Notes: a model not told the origin generated them from the letters alone. Shown: positions 33,582-43,576, counted from the first letter of the stretch. The stretch is DNA of 64,000 bases from Flavilitoribacter nigricans DSM 23189 = NBRC 102662 (GCF_002646595.1 NZ_PDUD01000029.1:1-64000), one strand, 5' to 3'. Numbers and translations: made by a program.

Positions 33582-34457
33582 TTGTATTATCTATCCGAAG
33601 TGGTTACCAATAAAATCGAAGCCCAACTCGGACAAAGCCTGATCGAGGTGAGTCCCGTCAGCGGCGGAGATATCAATGATGCCCGCCTGATCACCGTTCA
33701 GGACGGGCAGCAATTTTTTGTCAAGATCAACGAAGGCCCGCAGGCCTACCCCATGTTCCAGGCGGAAGCCAGAGGTCTGGAGATGCTGCGCTCCGCCGCC
33801 CCCGCAGAGATCCTTATCCCGGATTTCATTGCCTGCGAACCGGCCGGGGAGGCTGCTTTCCTGCTTTTGGAATACATACAGACCGGCACTCCGCTTAGCG
33901 GTTTCTGGCCGGCATTCGGCCGGGGCCTGGCCAAACTCCACCGGCAAAGCAACGATCAATTCGGGCTCGATCACGCCAATTTTATCGGACGGCTACCCCA
34001 ATCCAACGGGGCACACGATGACTGGCCCGGTTTTTATACCCACGAAAGACTGCTTCCCCAGGGCAAAATGGCCTACGAACAGACTCTGCTGGACCTGAAG
34101 GATATGCAGTACCTGGAACGACTTTGTAAACAACTCGGGGACCTCTACCCTACCGAACCGCCGGCACTGATCCACGGCGACCTATGGAGCGGAAATTACC
34201 TCGTACATACCAACGGACAGGCCGTACTGATCGACCCGTCCGTTGCTTACAGTCACCGCGAAATGGACCTCGCCATGACCCGCCTTTTCGGCGGCTTCCC
34301 GGAGGAATTCTACCGTGCTTACCAGGAGAGCTATCCGCTGGATAGCGGCTGGGAGGACCGGCTGCCCCTCGGACAGCTCTACTACCTGCTGGTACACCTC
34401 AATATGTTCGGCACCAGCTATCTGCCCTCGGTCAAACGCATTCTCAAGCAGTTTTGA
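33582..34457 (+). CDS. Fructosamine kinase family protein
   Basis: A 291-residue aminoglycoside-phosphotransferase-fold kinase of the fructosamine kinase group. It has the catalytic loop HGDLWSGN (H198, D200, N205), the metal-binding IDPS (D218), and the family middle HDDWPGFYTHERLLPQ. These enzymes phosphorylate sugar-modified amines so they can be removed from glycated proteins; the true substrate here is not known. The start is TTG at 33582, three bases after the LytTR stop, which fits translational coupling; a GTG at 33600 is the alternative. It is likely co-transcribed with the LytS/LytTR pair. Confidence 0.85.
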   Translation: MYYLSEVVTNKIEAQLGQSLIEVSPVSGGDINDARLITVQDGQQFFVKINEGPQAYPMFQAEARGLEMLRSAAPAEILIPDFIACEPAGEAAFLLLEYIQTGTPLSGFWPAFGRGLAKLHRQSNDQFGLDHANFIGRLPQSNGAHDDWPGFYTHERLLPQGKMAYEQTLLDLKDMQYLERLCKQLGDLYPTEPPALIHGDLWSGNYLVHTNGQAVLIDPSVAYSHREMDLAMTRLFGGFPEEFYRAYQESYPLDSGWEDRLPLGQLYYLLVHLNMFGTSYLPSVKRILKQF

Positions 34458-34490
34458 TGAGCGGCCGGCTGCACTTATGCCAGGAAAATA

Positions 34491-34612
34491 AAAATTGCAA
34501 TTTCAATCGCAATGGCAAATTCAATGGCCAAAATCAGGCAAAAGGTGAACGATGCGTATAAAGCTGCCTCTACCTTGATCTTGCAATTGAGATTGACATT
34601 GTGATTGGAAAG
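34491..34612 (+). repeat. CAAT/ATTG hairpin element, copy 2
   Basis: Shares with copy 1 the CAAT-rich left arm (TTTCAATCGCAATGGCAAAT), the centre AAAATCAGGC and AAAGCTGCC, and an ATTG-rich right arm ending GACATTGTGATTGG. Same strand as copy 1. It lies between two convergent genes. Confidence 0.7.
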
Positions 34613-34630
34613 ATGGTATAACTGAACCGC

Positions 34631-35884
34631 CTACCCCTCCGGGCCGGGTTTTCTTCCGGGCTTAAAATTTTTAAGTTTTGCCTCATAATACTCCGTAGAA
34701 TACAGATTGACCTGAAAAACATGCTTCCCGTAATTCCTGGCGTTTTTTAGCAGGCGGCTCTGCAGATATACTGCGACTTCTTCCGACTTCATATTTTCCA
34801 GACGGCTATTGTCGATACGGGCACCATCCAGCCATACACCGTATTTTTTCGGGTCGGTCCATTCCCGGAGCTGGGCATCGGTAGGCGGATTTTTTTTGAA
34901 GCTATGATTGGGTGGTGGTGGCGGCGGTTCGGGCAGAGCGGCTTCATTGCCGACCTGAGATCGCTCCGACTCGACCGGTGGTGGAGGCGGTGGTTTAGTC
35001 GTATCTTTTTGCTGCGCATGCACGCTTACACTCAGGCCCAAAAATAAAAGCAACAGGGTCGTTACGGCCAGGGATTTCCCGGCCAGAATACGCCACTTAG
35101 GGTCATTTCGGTACATCATCAGGAGTCGTTTTTTGGTTAAAGAAAAATTTAAGGCACTCACCACGCTTTCCGGTTGTTGACCACCTATTTGTCCCAGCAA
35201 CAGTCGCTGGTAGTGATGCCGGTCCGGATATTTGACCAGCGTATGTTGATCCGCCAGGAATTCGTGGTTTATTTTTAGCGCTTTCCGGTACAGGTACAGC
35301 AGAGGCTGCCACCAGAAAAAAGCGATCAGGATTTCAATGAAAATGATATCCCAGGAGTGTCGCTGGCGCAGGTGGCTCCGTTCGTGCTCCAGAATTTCTG
35401 CTCCCAGCTGTCCGGACCGGTATTGCTGCCGGTTGACGAATATGTATCCTAGGAAAGAATAAGGGCTGACCGGAGTATCCAACAGTACCAGCGTGCCTCC
35501 GGGCAGGGATAGATTGGGATTGCTGCGCACCAATCCCAACAGCCCCCAAACACTCTTTCCCAAACGGATTAGCCTTACGATAACCACCGCCAGGTAGATG
35601 CCGATCACGAGTAGTAGGAATGGCGATTCTCCGGCGACGGAAGCTTCTACCGGATCGAGATTTGGTACGGAATAATGCTCCATTAAATTTGTAGCTCCCA
35701 GACCGGTTGCGGTGGCCGGTATTTGAAATTCCAGGTCAACGAAAGGGATGATCAGTGCGGCCAGCAGGCTCCCCAGCAGGAAGAAACGATTGAACCCAAA
35801 GCTGGATAACGGATACAGTACCAGCCGGTATACCGTCCAAAGCACCAGCAGGCAGACCGTAAATTCCAGTACGTAGCCGATCAT
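34631..35884 (-). CDS. BlaR1-like M56 membrane metalloprotease
   Basis: A 417-residue inner-membrane protease of family M56. Three or four membrane helices surround the zinc site H167-E168-x-x-H171 (LEHERSH) with a second acid E208 (NHEFLADQ), then a membrane helix at about 270-290. The usual BlaR1 penicillin-sensor domain is absent. Instead there are two proline tracts (PPPPPP and PPPPPPNHS) and about 90 residues with no recognised family (LREWTDPKKYGVWLDG; RNYGKHVFQVNLYSTEYYEAK). The gene overlaps blaI by 4 bases. It probably cuts the BlaI repressor on some other signal than a beta-lactam. No beta-lactamase gene is in the window. Confidence 0.85.
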   Translation of the reverse strand: MIGYVLEFTVCLLVLWTVYRLVLYPLSSFGFNRFFLLGSLLAALIIPFVDLEFQIPATATGLGATNLMEHYSVPNLDPVEASVAGESPFLLLVIGIYLAVVIVRLIRLGKSVWGLLGLVRSNPNLSLPGGTLVLLDTPVSPYSFLGYIFVNRQQYRSGQLGAEILEHERSHLRQRHSWDIIFIEILIAFFWWQPLLYLYRKALKINHEFLADQHTLVKYPDRHHYQRLLLGQIGGQQPESVVSALNFSLTKKRLLMMYRNDPKWRILAGKSLAVTTLLLLFLGLSVSVHAQQKDTTKPPPPPPVESERSQVGNEAALPEPPPPPPNHSFKKNPPTDAQLREWTDPKKYGVWLDGARIDNSRLENMKSEEVAVYLQSRLLKNARNYGKHVFQVNLYSTEYYEAKLKNFKPGRKPGPEG

Positions 35885-36252
35885 TCCTCCCGGTTTTTCA
35901 ACTGCTGGTCAATGATCTCCCGGAGCGTCTCCAGTTCTTTCTGGGACATTTCGGCGGATTCGGCAAAAAAAGAAGCGAACTCCGTGGGAGAACCATCGAA
36001 GTAATTGCTGATCATCTCCCCCAGTTGCTTTTTGAAATAGACTGCTTTATTCACCAGCGGATAATATTCCCGGACACTCCCCCGCTTTTCGTAGCTGATA
36101 AATCCCTTATCGGTCATTCGCTTCAACAGGGTGGCCACAGTAGTGGGAGCCGGTTTCGGTTCCGGGTAGGCTTCGAGGATATCTTTCATATAAGCCCGCT
36201 TCATTTTCCAGAGCAGTTGCATCAATTTTTTTTCGGCTTTGGATAACTCCAT
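35881..36252 (-). CDS. BlaI/MecI/CopY-family repressor
   Basis: A 123-residue winged-helix repressor. It has the family opening LSKAEKKLMQLLWKMKRAYMKDI, the recognition region PTTVATLLKRMTDKGFIS and the wing EKRGSVREYYPLV. A helical C-terminus would make the dimer and hold the protease site cut by the M56 partner. The BlaR1-like gene overlaps its end by 4 bases. A 16-base palindrome at 36273-36288 covers its -7 box and has the BlaI core TACA-N2-TGTA, so it probably represses its own operon. Confidence 0.92.
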   Translation of the reverse strand: MELSKAEKKLMQLLWKMKRAYMKDILEAYPEPKPAPTTVATLLKRMTDKGFISYEKRGSVREYYPLVNKAVYFKKQLGEMISNYFDGSPTEFASFFAESAEMSQKELETLREIIDQQLKNREE

Positions 36253-36272
36253 TTCTATAACATTCGATTTAT

Positions 36273-36288
36273 TTCTACAAATGTAGAA
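36273..36288. promoter_or_regulatory. Probable BlaI operator
   Basis: TTCTACAAATGTAGAA is a perfect palindrome of 7+2+7 bases with the TACA/TGTA core of BlaI/MecI operators. It lies 20 bases before the blaI start and overlaps the -7 box. Confidence 0.75.
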
Positions 36289-36308
36289 TATTCAGAACAA
36301 AAAGTCAA
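36278..36308 (-). promoter_or_regulatory. Promoter of the blaI operon
   Basis: On the minus strand a TTG at 36306-36308 is followed after 20 bases by TACATTTG (36278-36285), the Bacteroidota pattern. The -7 box sits inside the operator palindrome, so binding there would block initiation. Confidence 0.65.
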
Positions 36309-36440
36309 GCGGTATGATCCGGGGAAGTTGATCCGACATTCGAAAAAATTGATAATTTTGGCTGCGCAATACCAAAAGCTGATCTTCTTCCGATCCGGTT
36401 TTTAATCGGACCATGATTCAGGCAACATAAATTACGCTCT

Positions 36441-37832
36441 ATGAACTGGCGAACGCTAGTATCCAGGCTGGCTTCCGGCTTAAAAACCTCTTTGGCCGGA
36501 GAATCGGGTAAGCTCCGCCTTGCCCAACTGTTTATTGTCGTTAGTGCTTTGGTGGAACTGGGCATGTTGAGTTTCCTGAAAGGTACCTTTGATGCGTACA
36601 CCAGCTCCTTTTTGATGTTACTGAGCGGTCTGGCGGTAGGTTTTGCTTTTCTGTACCTGTTCTACGGAAAAAAATATGCTTTACCTTCGCTATCTCCCGG
36701 CGGGCGGCCCGGATGGCAAAAGATTCTGCTATCCGCTACTTTCCTGATCGGTTTTGTGATCGCGGCCATACTGATCCAAAAGGAATTCGATCAGTTCGTC
36801 ATTGAAGATTTCTATACGGTTACGGACGGCTCCGACGTAATCCCGCAGATCGGCATCCTCGTTGACCGGTTTCTATCCGGAGAATTTCCCTACCGCTGGA
36901 TCTATGCGGACGATTGGGGTTTTAATCATCACCTCTTCCCCACTTATCTGCCGCTTACCTGGATGCCCTTTATCATTCCGGACCTGCTCGGCCTCGACTA
37001 CCGCTGGTTCGCCTTTTTCGTACTGGCTGCTTCCTTTGCGGCCTGCAGTTATTACTTCGTTCGAAGAAGCACAGACCTTCTAAGCGCCTTATTCCTCACG
37101 GCGCTACCCTTTATTTTTCTGATCGCTTTAATTGTGTGGGATCACGAAGGCATGTTCAGTTACGCCGTCGAGACGCAGGTGGTGGGATTTTACTTATTCC
37201 TGAGTCTGGCCCTAATGTCCAGGTCCAATTGGCTGCGGGCGGTCAGTATGCTGTTGTGTCTGCTTTCCAGGTACGCGCTGGTGCTATGGATCCCGCTTTT
37301 TCTGGTGGTGGTACTCATCCGGGAGCCCCGAAAAAATGCATTCCTTATAGCCGGATTACTGGGGCTGGGGGTGGCGATCATCTACGGCCTGCCATTTTTA
37401 AGTCAGGACTGGACCATCTTCCAACAGGGCTACGATTACCACACCACGGCCGCTTTTGCATCCTGGGAACTCCAGCCCTGGCAGCAGCCCGACGAACGGC
37501 CTTTTGCCCTGTATAAAGGCCTGGGATTTGGCTGGTGGTTTTACGAACACCTGAGTGGCACCCTGGTGGAGAAAGTTAATGCCTACCGGCAGTTTCACGC
37601 GGCGGTAAGTCTCGGTATCGTATTGTTATCCGGAGTGTTTTTCTGGCTGAAGAAAGAAGAGATGGATTATCGGATCTTTCTGCTGGGTTCTTTTAAGATT
37701 TACCTGGTCATTTTTTACAACTTCATCCAGATCCCCTTTGGTTATATCTACATGGTACCGATCATTCTATCGCTGCCCATCATCGGTATCAGCCTGCTTT
37801 CCCGGCCGGCGACACAGCTGGAAAGATCCTAA
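36441..37832 (+). CDS. Polytopic membrane protein, GT-C-like
   Basis: A 463-residue inner-membrane protein with about ten hydrophobic helices. A loop after the second or third helix holds acidic and aromatic residues (EDFYTVTDGSDVIPQIG; YADDWGFNHHLFPTYLPLTWMPF), a layout seen in GT-C fold sugar transferases, in which such loops hold the acid catalyst. The match is by layout, not by a clear family motif, so the role stays open. It is divergent from the blaI operon and followed by about 280 AT-rich bases without a gene. Confidence 0.6.
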   Translation: MNWRTLVSRLASGLKTSLAGESGKLRLAQLFIVVSALVELGMLSFLKGTFDAYTSSFLMLLSGLAVGFAFLYLFYGKKYALPSLSPGGRPGWQKILLSATFLIGFVIAAILIQKEFDQFVIEDFYTVTDGSDVIPQIGILVDRFLSGEFPYRWIYADDWGFNHHLFPTYLPLTWMPFIIPDLLGLDYRWFAFFVLAASFAACSYYFVRRSTDLLSALFLTALPFIFLIALIVWDHEGMFSYAVETQVVGFYLFLSLALMSRSNWLRAVSMLLCLLSRYALVLWIPLFLVVVLIREPRKNAFLIAGLLGLGVAIIYGLPFLSQDWTIFQQGYDYHTTAAFASWELQPWQQPDERPFALYKGLGFGWWFYEHLSGTLVEKVNAYRQFHAAVSLGIVLLSGVFFWLKKEEMDYRIFLLGSFKIYLVIFYNFIQIPFGYIYMVPIILSLPIIGISLLSRPATQLERS

Positions 37833-38111
37833 TTGAGGAAATAAATTATTTAGAAAGAGAAACCGAAAGGGGTAAAAAAAGCAAAGGGTGCAGACCAGCT
37901 ACACCCTTCCTTACTAACAAACAAAACCAACTAAAAACCAATTAATCTTTACTGAGGTTATAGTAAATGTGAATAAATCCTTAATCGCCATATAAACGTT
38001 TCGGGTAATCAGAACGCTGTCTTTAACCCACACGAAAATGATAGAATTTTTTCATAATATAGTAAAATAACCGTATTTACTATCAAAAAAGTCCGCAATT
38101 AAACCAATCAG

Positions 38112-39008
38112 ATGTCAGGGTCATTCCTATTGATTTCCATCATTTTAACGCTTCCGCTGGGTCTTTCGCTTTTGCCCAGAGGCAACGTTCTGCACGAAAT
38201 TCTCCACCTGCCAAAATTTTGGCTAAGATTGTCGCGAATTGATACCAGTGGCATGCAATCCGAAAAGATCCGCTACGGCCGGCACTTCCGGCAATACCTG
38301 CTCTACGTACCTCCGCCCGATCAGGCTCCACCGACCGATAAGATCATTGTTTACTTTCACGGCGGCGGCTGGAAATTCGGTAAACCCGAACAATTTAAAG
38401 CCAGTATCAAAAGCTTTCATGATGCCGGATATCCGGTAATTCTCCCCTCCCTGCGCCGCACGCCCTACTACAATTACTTCGATATGCGGGAAGACCTCAA
38501 CCAGATCCTGCTCCGGGTGCTGGAACTCCGGGAAGGGACCGGCAGGGACGAACAGCAGATCGTGCTGGGAGGTATGTCCGCCGGTGGGAATCTGGCCGCC
38601 CTGCTCTGTTTTGATCACCAGCAACTTACTCAAATATCGGTTTCCCCACGGATCTTTGCCGGCCTGCTGGCCCTCGGTGCGCCCCTCAATCTGGACCACA
38701 TGCAGGACAACCTGGTTCTCCGTGCTTTTGCGGGCAGTAAGGGCAGTGAACAGTTCCGCCTTGCCAATCCGCTGGAACATATCCGGAAACATAATCCCGA
38801 TACGCCCGTATTCTGTGTACACGGGGAGTGCGACGGGATGGTCCCCTACCAAAGCGCCGTCACCTTCGTCGAAACATTTGAAGGCATTCAACCGGAAAAA
38901 ATACAGTTTGTTTCTTCTGAGACCGGCACTCACCTGGAGGCGGCATCCTGGGGTCATGCAGATGACAGCCTGAAAAGAGAAATTTTATCCTGGCTAAAAA
39001 ATTTGTAG
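38112..39008 (+). CDS. Alpha/beta hydrolase, HSL-type esterase
   Basis: A 298-residue esterase-like hydrolase. An N-terminal hydrophobic segment (SFLLISIILTLPLGLSLL) may be a signal or membrane anchor. The oxyanion motif HGGGW, the nucleophile elbow GMSAGGN, an Asp in GECDGMVP and a late His in TGTHLE make a full alpha/beta hydrolase triad of the hormone-sensitive-lipase type. Substrate is not known, but short-chain esters are usual for the group. It stands alone between the membrane protein and the SLC13 transporter, both on the same strand. Confidence 0.82.
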   Translation: MSGSFLLISIILTLPLGLSLLPRGNVLHEILHLPKFWLRLSRIDTSGMQSEKIRYGRHFRQYLLYVPPPDQAPPTDKIIVYFHGGGWKFGKPEQFKASIKSFHDAGYPVILPSLRRTPYYNYFDMREDLNQILLRVLELREGTGRDEQQIVLGGMSAGGNLAALLCFDHQQLTQISVSPRIFAGLLALGAPLNLDHMQDNLVLRAFAGSKGSEQFRLANPLEHIRKHNPDTPVFCVHGECDGMVPYQSAVTFVETFEGIQPEKIQFVSSETGTHLEAASWGHADDSLKREILSWLKNL

Positions 39009-39016
39009 GGTAATAT

Positions 39017-39024
39017 TACCTTTG
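39017..39024 (+). promoter_or_regulatory. Possible -7 box of the SLC13 gene
   Basis: TACCTTTG fits the Bacteroidota -7 consensus, 66 bases before the start at 39090. No clear -33 box is seen at the usual distance. Confidence 0.35.
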
Positions 39025-39089
39025 CCCCACTTTGTACGCCAAGGAATTGTCCTGATCAGATAGCCACGAAACCACCAACCATCACACGA

Positions 39090-40886
39090 ATGGGATACGA
39101 AGCGATTGCAACACTGGGAGTGATCACTATTGCCATTATTCTTTTTGCTACCGAGTGGTTATCCATCGACCTCGTCGCTATGCTGATCATGACCCTCCTG
39201 ATCCTTTTGGGAGTGGTCAGCCCCGAAGAGGGGGTTTCCGGTTTTAGCAACAGCGCTACGCTCACGGTGGCTTTTATGTTTGTACTCAGTGCCGCCCTGC
39301 TAAAGACCGGAGCCCTGCAGTTTCTCGCGCACCGGCTTTCGGGTATTTTCCGCTACCACTACCGGCTGGGCGTGATGATCATGATGCTGCTGATCGCGGT
39401 CATTTCCGCGTTTGTGAATAATACGCCGGTGGTTGCCGTCTTTATTCCGGTGGTGATTCAGATCGCCCACGCCTCGGGCGTCTCTCCGACCAAATTACTG
39501 ATCCCGCTCTCTTTCGCCTCTATTTTTGGTGGCACCTGTACCCTGATCGGTACGTCTACGAATATGCTGGTCAGCGGGATCGCCGAAAACCAGGGGCTGC
39601 CGGCTTTTACCGTCTTTCAGATGGCCCCGGTCGGGCTGATCCTGCTGGCGGCCGGTATCATCTTTATGGCCTGTATCGGTCTGCGGCTGCTACCCGATCG
39701 CCGGCAGGAAGGCGACCTGAAGGAAAAATTCGGCATGCGCGATTACCTGACCGAGATCGAACTCTTATCCGGTGCGGTATCCGTCGGGAAAAGGATCATG
39801 GATTCGCCACTGGTACAGGAACTGGAAATGGATATCATCCAGGTGCGCCGCTCGGGAAGCATCTTTACGCTCCCAGCCGGTGACTTCCGGCTGCAGGCCG
39901 GCGATATCCTGAAGATCCGGTGCAACGTGGACAAGATCAAAAACCTCAAGGACCGGGCCAAGATCCAGATCAGTTCCCCGATGAAGATGGCGGACGAACA
40001 GCTCAACGGAGACAATTCGGCCCTCGTTGAACTGGTGATCACCGCCAATTCCGAATTTGACCGGAAAACCCTGCGGGAACTCGATTTTCGCCGCCGGTTC
40101 CGTGCCATCCCGCTGGCCATCCGCCACCGCGAGGAGATCCTGCACGAACAGCTCTACAAACTGGAACTGAAAGCCGGCGATGTGATCCTGGCGGAAGTCA
40201 AAAAGCACTATGTCAAGGAATTAAAGAAATTGGAAGCCGAACAGGATGCACCTTTTGTACTTTTGTCCGAAGACTATTTGACCGATTTCCACGAGAAGCG
40301 CTTTTATATGGTACTTGGTATTATTTTTGCCGTGATCATTTCGGCTACCGCCGGTTGGGTATCGATCATGACCGGTACGATGCTGGGTGTGATCGCCCTG
40401 GTGTTGAGCAAGACCCTCAATATGAAAGAGGTGTACGAAGCCATCAACTGGAAGATCATCTTCTTGCTGGCGGGTGCACTCAGTCTGGGTATTGCCATGC
40501 ACAACAGCGGCCTGGACAAAACCATAGCCAACGGTATGGTCGATCATCTCGGGCAATGGGGGCCGATAGCGGTACTATCGGGTCTGTATCTGACCACTTC
40601 CCTGCTCACCGAGATCATGTCCAATAACGCTACGGCGGCCCTGCTGGCTCCCATCGCCATCACGGCGGCGGAAAATATGGACGTCCAGCCTACCCCCTTT
40701 CTGATGGCGGTCACTTTTGCGGCCTCTTCGAGCTTTTCAACTCCGATCGGCTACCAGACCAATACCATGGTCTACAGCGCCGGACAATATAAATTTCGCG
40801 ATTTTCTGAAAGTCGGGATCTTTCTAAACCTTTTGTTCTGGATCCTGGCGAGCTTACTAATTCCTCAGTTCTTTTCATTCATCTAA
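39090..40886 (+). CDS. SLC13-type sodium/anion transporter with TrkA-C domains
   Basis: A 598-residue inner-membrane transporter of the DASS/SLC13 family, probably for a divalent or dicarboxylate anion. Each half has its substrate motif: FVNNTPVV with IGTSTNM in the first and MSNNAT with TPIGYQTN in the second. Between the halves, about residues 205-390, are two TrkA-C-like domains ([31 protein letters not shown]), which bind ligands and gate transport. Total length and order match the SLC13 permeases with TrkA-C inserts. uxaC follows 48 bases later on the same strand, so the transporter may import the hexuronate or a related anion; that is inference from position. Confidence 0.92.
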   Translation: MGYEAIATLGVITIAIILFATEWLSIDLVAMLIMTLLILLGVVSPEEGVSGFSNSATLTVAFMFVLSAALLKTGALQFLAHRLSGIFRYHYRLGVMIMMLLIAVISAFVNNTPVVAVFIPVVIQIAHASGVSPTKLLIPLSFASIFGGTCTLIGTSTNMLVSGIAENQGLPAFTVFQMAPVGLILLAAGIIFMACIGLRLLPDRRQEGDLKEKFGMRDYLTEIELLSGAVSVGKRIMDSPLVQELEMDIIQVRRSGSIFTLPAGDFRLQAGDILKIRCNVDKIKNLKDRAKIQISSPMKMADEQLNGDNSALVELVITANSEFDRKTLRELDFRRRFRAIPLAIRHREEILHEQLYKLELKAGDVILAEVKKHYVKELKKLEAEQDAPFVLLSEDYLTDFHEKRFYMVLGIIFAVIISATAGWVSIMTGTMLGVIALVLSKTLNMKEVYEAINWKIIFLLAGALSLGIAMHNSGLDKTIANGMVDHLGQWGPIAVLSGLYLTTSLLTEIMSNNATAALLAPIAITAAENMDVQPTPFLMAVTFAASSSFSTPIGYQTNTMVYSAGQYKFRDFLKVGIFLNLLFWILASLLIPQFFSFI

Positions 40887-40934
40887 AGAGATAAGGGTAA
40901 ACCAGAACGCCTGCGTCTTTTGAAAAAAAATGTT

Positions 40935-42374
40935 ATGCCACACCAGACCCAAGTTGACTCACAAGTCGATACGTTTCTGAACGAAAACTTTTTGCTGTCT
41001 AACGAGACGGCAAGAGAGCTATACCATAACTACGCTGCCGATCTTCCTATCATCGATTATCACTGCCATCTCCCTCCCGATGAGATTGCCAGCGATAAGC
41101 AGTTTTCCAATATCACCAGCGTATGGTTGAACGGAGACCACTACAAATGGCGGGCCATGCGTACGAACGGCATTTCGGAAAAATTCATCACCGGATCGGC
41201 CAGCGACGAGGAAAAATTCCAGAAATGGGCGGAAACCGTTCCCTACACCATGCGGAATCCTTTGTACCATTGGACGCACCTGGAATTAAAACGCTATTTC
41301 GGCGTGGATGAGCTCCTGGACGGAAACTCCGCCAAAGCGATCTACGATCATTGTTCAACCTTGTTGAATTCCCCGGACTACAGCGTCCGCAGTCTGCTCG
41401 GCATGATGAAAGTGGAGATCGTTTGTACCACGGACGACCCGCTGGACGACCTGTCCGAGCACGCGGCGATCAAGGAGGATAACTGCCCCGTCATGGTGAT
41501 CCCCGCCTTCCGGCCGGATAAAGCCATTCTGATCCAGGCGGATATCTTTCCGGACTATATTCGCAAACTCAGCGATCTGACCAATGTGGATACCGAAAGT
41601 TTTGCCGGACTGGTAGCCGCACTGGCCAAACGCGCGGAATACTTCCACAACCGCGGCTGCCGCCTGGCGGATCACGGCCTGGAACAGATCTACGCTGCCG
41701 ACTACAGCGAGGCCGATCTGGATGCCATCCTCAAAAGAAGACTCAGCGGCGAAAAACTGTTCGACGGTGAAGCCCTGCTTTTCCAGTCGGCCGTCCTGTT
41801 CGAACTGGGACGCCTGTACCACAGCCTCGGCTGGACCCAGCAGTACCATCTCGGTGCCCTGCGCAACAACAACCGCCGCATGCTGGCGGAACTGGGCCCG
41901 GATACCGGCTTCGACAGTATCGGCGATTTCAGTCAGGCCCGGTCGCTTTCCCGCTTCCTGAACAATCTCGATGCCAACGACCAACTGGCAAAAACCATCC
42001 TGTACAATCTCAACCCACGGGATAACGAAGTAATGGCTACCATGATCGGTAACTACAATGACGGTACCGTTGCGGGTAAGATGCAGTTCGGATCGGCCTG
42101 GTGGTTCCTCGATCAACTCGACGGCATGGAAAAACAAATGAACGCCCTCTCCAATATGGGACTGCTCAGTCGCTTCGTCGGTATGCTGACGGATAGCCGG
42201 AGCTTCCTATCCTTCCCCCGTCACGAATACTTCCGCCGACTGTTGTGCGATATGTTCGGCCGCGACGTGGAAAACGGATTATTGCCCAATGATACGGCCT
42301 GGATCGGCAAGATCATCAGCGATATTTCCTACTACAATGCCAAAAACTATTTCGGTTTCGGCGAGCAAAGCTAA
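40935..42374 (+). CDS. uxaC: Glucuronate/galacturonate isomerase
   Basis: A 479-residue cytoplasmic enzyme that isomerises D-glucuronate to D-fructuronate (and galacturonate to tagaturonate), the first step of hexuronate breakdown. It has the full-length UxaC pattern: NENFLLSNETARELY, the metal-binding IDYHCHLPPDEIA, TTDDPLDD, and the C-terminal FPRHEYFRRLLCDMFGRDVENG. The ATG at 40935 was preferred to a TTG five codons upstream. kdgK and eda follow on the same strand. Confidence 0.95.
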   Translation: MPHQTQVDSQVDTFLNENFLLSNETARELYHNYAADLPIIDYHCHLPPDEIASDKQFSNITSVWLNGDHYKWRAMRTNGISEKFITGSASDEEKFQKWAETVPYTMRNPLYHWTHLELKRYFGVDELLDGNSAKAIYDHCSTLLNSPDYSVRSLLGMMKVEIVCTTDDPLDDLSEHAAIKEDNCPVMVIPAFRPDKAILIQADIFPDYIRKLSDLTNVDTESFAGLVAALAKRAEYFHNRGCRLADHGLEQIYAADYSEADLDAILKRRLSGEKLFDGEALLFQSAVLFELGRLYHSLGWTQQYHLGALRNNNRRMLAELGPDTGFDSIGDFSQARSLSRFLNNLDANDQLAKTILYNLNPRDNEVMATMIGNYNDGTVAGKMQFGSAWWFLDQLDGMEKQMNALSNMGLLSRFVGMLTDSRSFLSFPRHEYFRRLLCDMFGRDVENGLLPNDTAWIGKIISDISYYNAKNYFGFGEQS

Positions 42375-42538
42375 AATGGTGCCGATTGGTGATTGATGCA
42401 TGGTAAATGATAAAAAATGAATCGTGCTTTTTAGACGGGCACCGGTACTTTGTTCCCGCATTTACCAGGCTTCAATGATCAGTTGAAAGCCCTTATTCAT
42501 CACTTATCTTGCATGATAAATTTAACTGAACTATACCT

Positions 42539-43576
42539 ATGAAAAAAGTTGTAACCTTCGGAGAAATTATGCTCCGTTTGACCCCTCCCGGATTCCAGCG
42601 CTTTTCCCAGGCAAACGTATTTGACGTGGTGTACGGAGGAGGAGAAAGCAACGTAGCTGTTTCTTTAGCCAATTACGGCATCCCCACTGAATTCGTTACC
42701 CGCCTACCCAAGAACGACATCGGAGACTGCGCGCTGATGGCCATGCGCAAGTACGGCGTAGGCACTCAACATATTGCCCGCGGCGGAGAGCGTCTGGGTA
42801 TTTACTTCCTGGAAATGGGTGCCGTCAGTCGCGGCAGTAAAGTGATCTACGATCGCGCGCATTCTGCGATCTCCACCATTTCCAAAGGGAGTATCGACTG
42901 GGAAGAGGTTTTCCAGGACGCCCAGTGGTTCCACTGGACGGGGATCACTCCGGCTATTTCCCAGGCAGCTGCCGATGTTTGTCTCGAAGCCATCCAGGCC
43001 GCCAACCGGCTCGGCGTGACCGTATCTACGGACCTGAATTACCGGAAAAACCTCTGGAAATACGGCAAAGAACCCAATGAGGTCATGCCGGCTCTGGTAG
43101 AGGGTTGTGATGTGATCCTGGGTAATGAGGAAGATGCCGAAAAACACTTCGATATTCATCCGGAAGGGGTGGACGTCACCCAGGGCGACACCATCGATGC
43201 CCAGGCCTATGTATCCGTAGGTAAGCAACTGATGGCCCGCTTCCCGAGAGCGAAAAAAGTGATCGTTACCCTGCGCGGTTCGATCAGCGCCTCCCACAAT
43301 ACCTGGGCCGGCGTACTGTACAACGGCAAAGAGCTCCTGGAATCCCGCACTTACCAGATCACCCACATCGTGGACCGCGTAGGCGGCGGCGACAGTTTCA
43401 TGGGCGGCCTGATCTACGGCCTGATCACCTGGCCGGAAGACGACCAGCAGGCACTGGATTTCGCAGTGGCGGCTTCCTGCCTGAAACACACGATCTACGG
43501 CGATGCCAACCTGGTAACGGTGGATGAGGTATCCAAGCTGATGAGCGGAGACGCCAGCGGCCGGGTAAGCCGGTAG
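42539..43576 (+). CDS. kdgK: 2-keto-3-deoxygluconate kinase (PfkB family)
   Basis: A 345-residue sugar kinase that phosphorylates 2-keto-3-deoxygluconate to KDPG. PfkB motifs are visible: VVYGGGESNVAVSLANYG near residue 30 and the C-terminal DRVGGGDSFMGGLIYGL with the catalytic Asp. The opening KVVTFGEIMLRLTPPG is typical of KdgK. It lies between uxaC and eda, which fits the assignment. The 164-base gap from uxaC has several short inverted repeats but no gene. Confidence 0.92.
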   Translation: MKKVVTFGEIMLRLTPPGFQRFSQANVFDVVYGGGESNVAVSLANYGIPTEFVTRLPKNDIGDCALMAMRKYGVGTQHIARGGERLGIYFLEMGAVSRGSKVIYDRAHSAISTISKGSIDWEEVFQDAQWFHWTGITPAISQAAADVCLEAIQAANRLGVTVSTDLNYRKNLWKYGKEPNEVMPALVEGCDVILGNEEDAEKHFDIHPEGVDVTQGDTIDAQAYVSVGKQLMARFPRAKKVIVTLRGSISASHNTWAGVLYNGKELLESRTYQITHIVDRVGGGDSFMGGLIYGLITWPEDDQQALDFAVAASCLKHTIYGDANLVTVDEVSKLMSGDASGRVSR

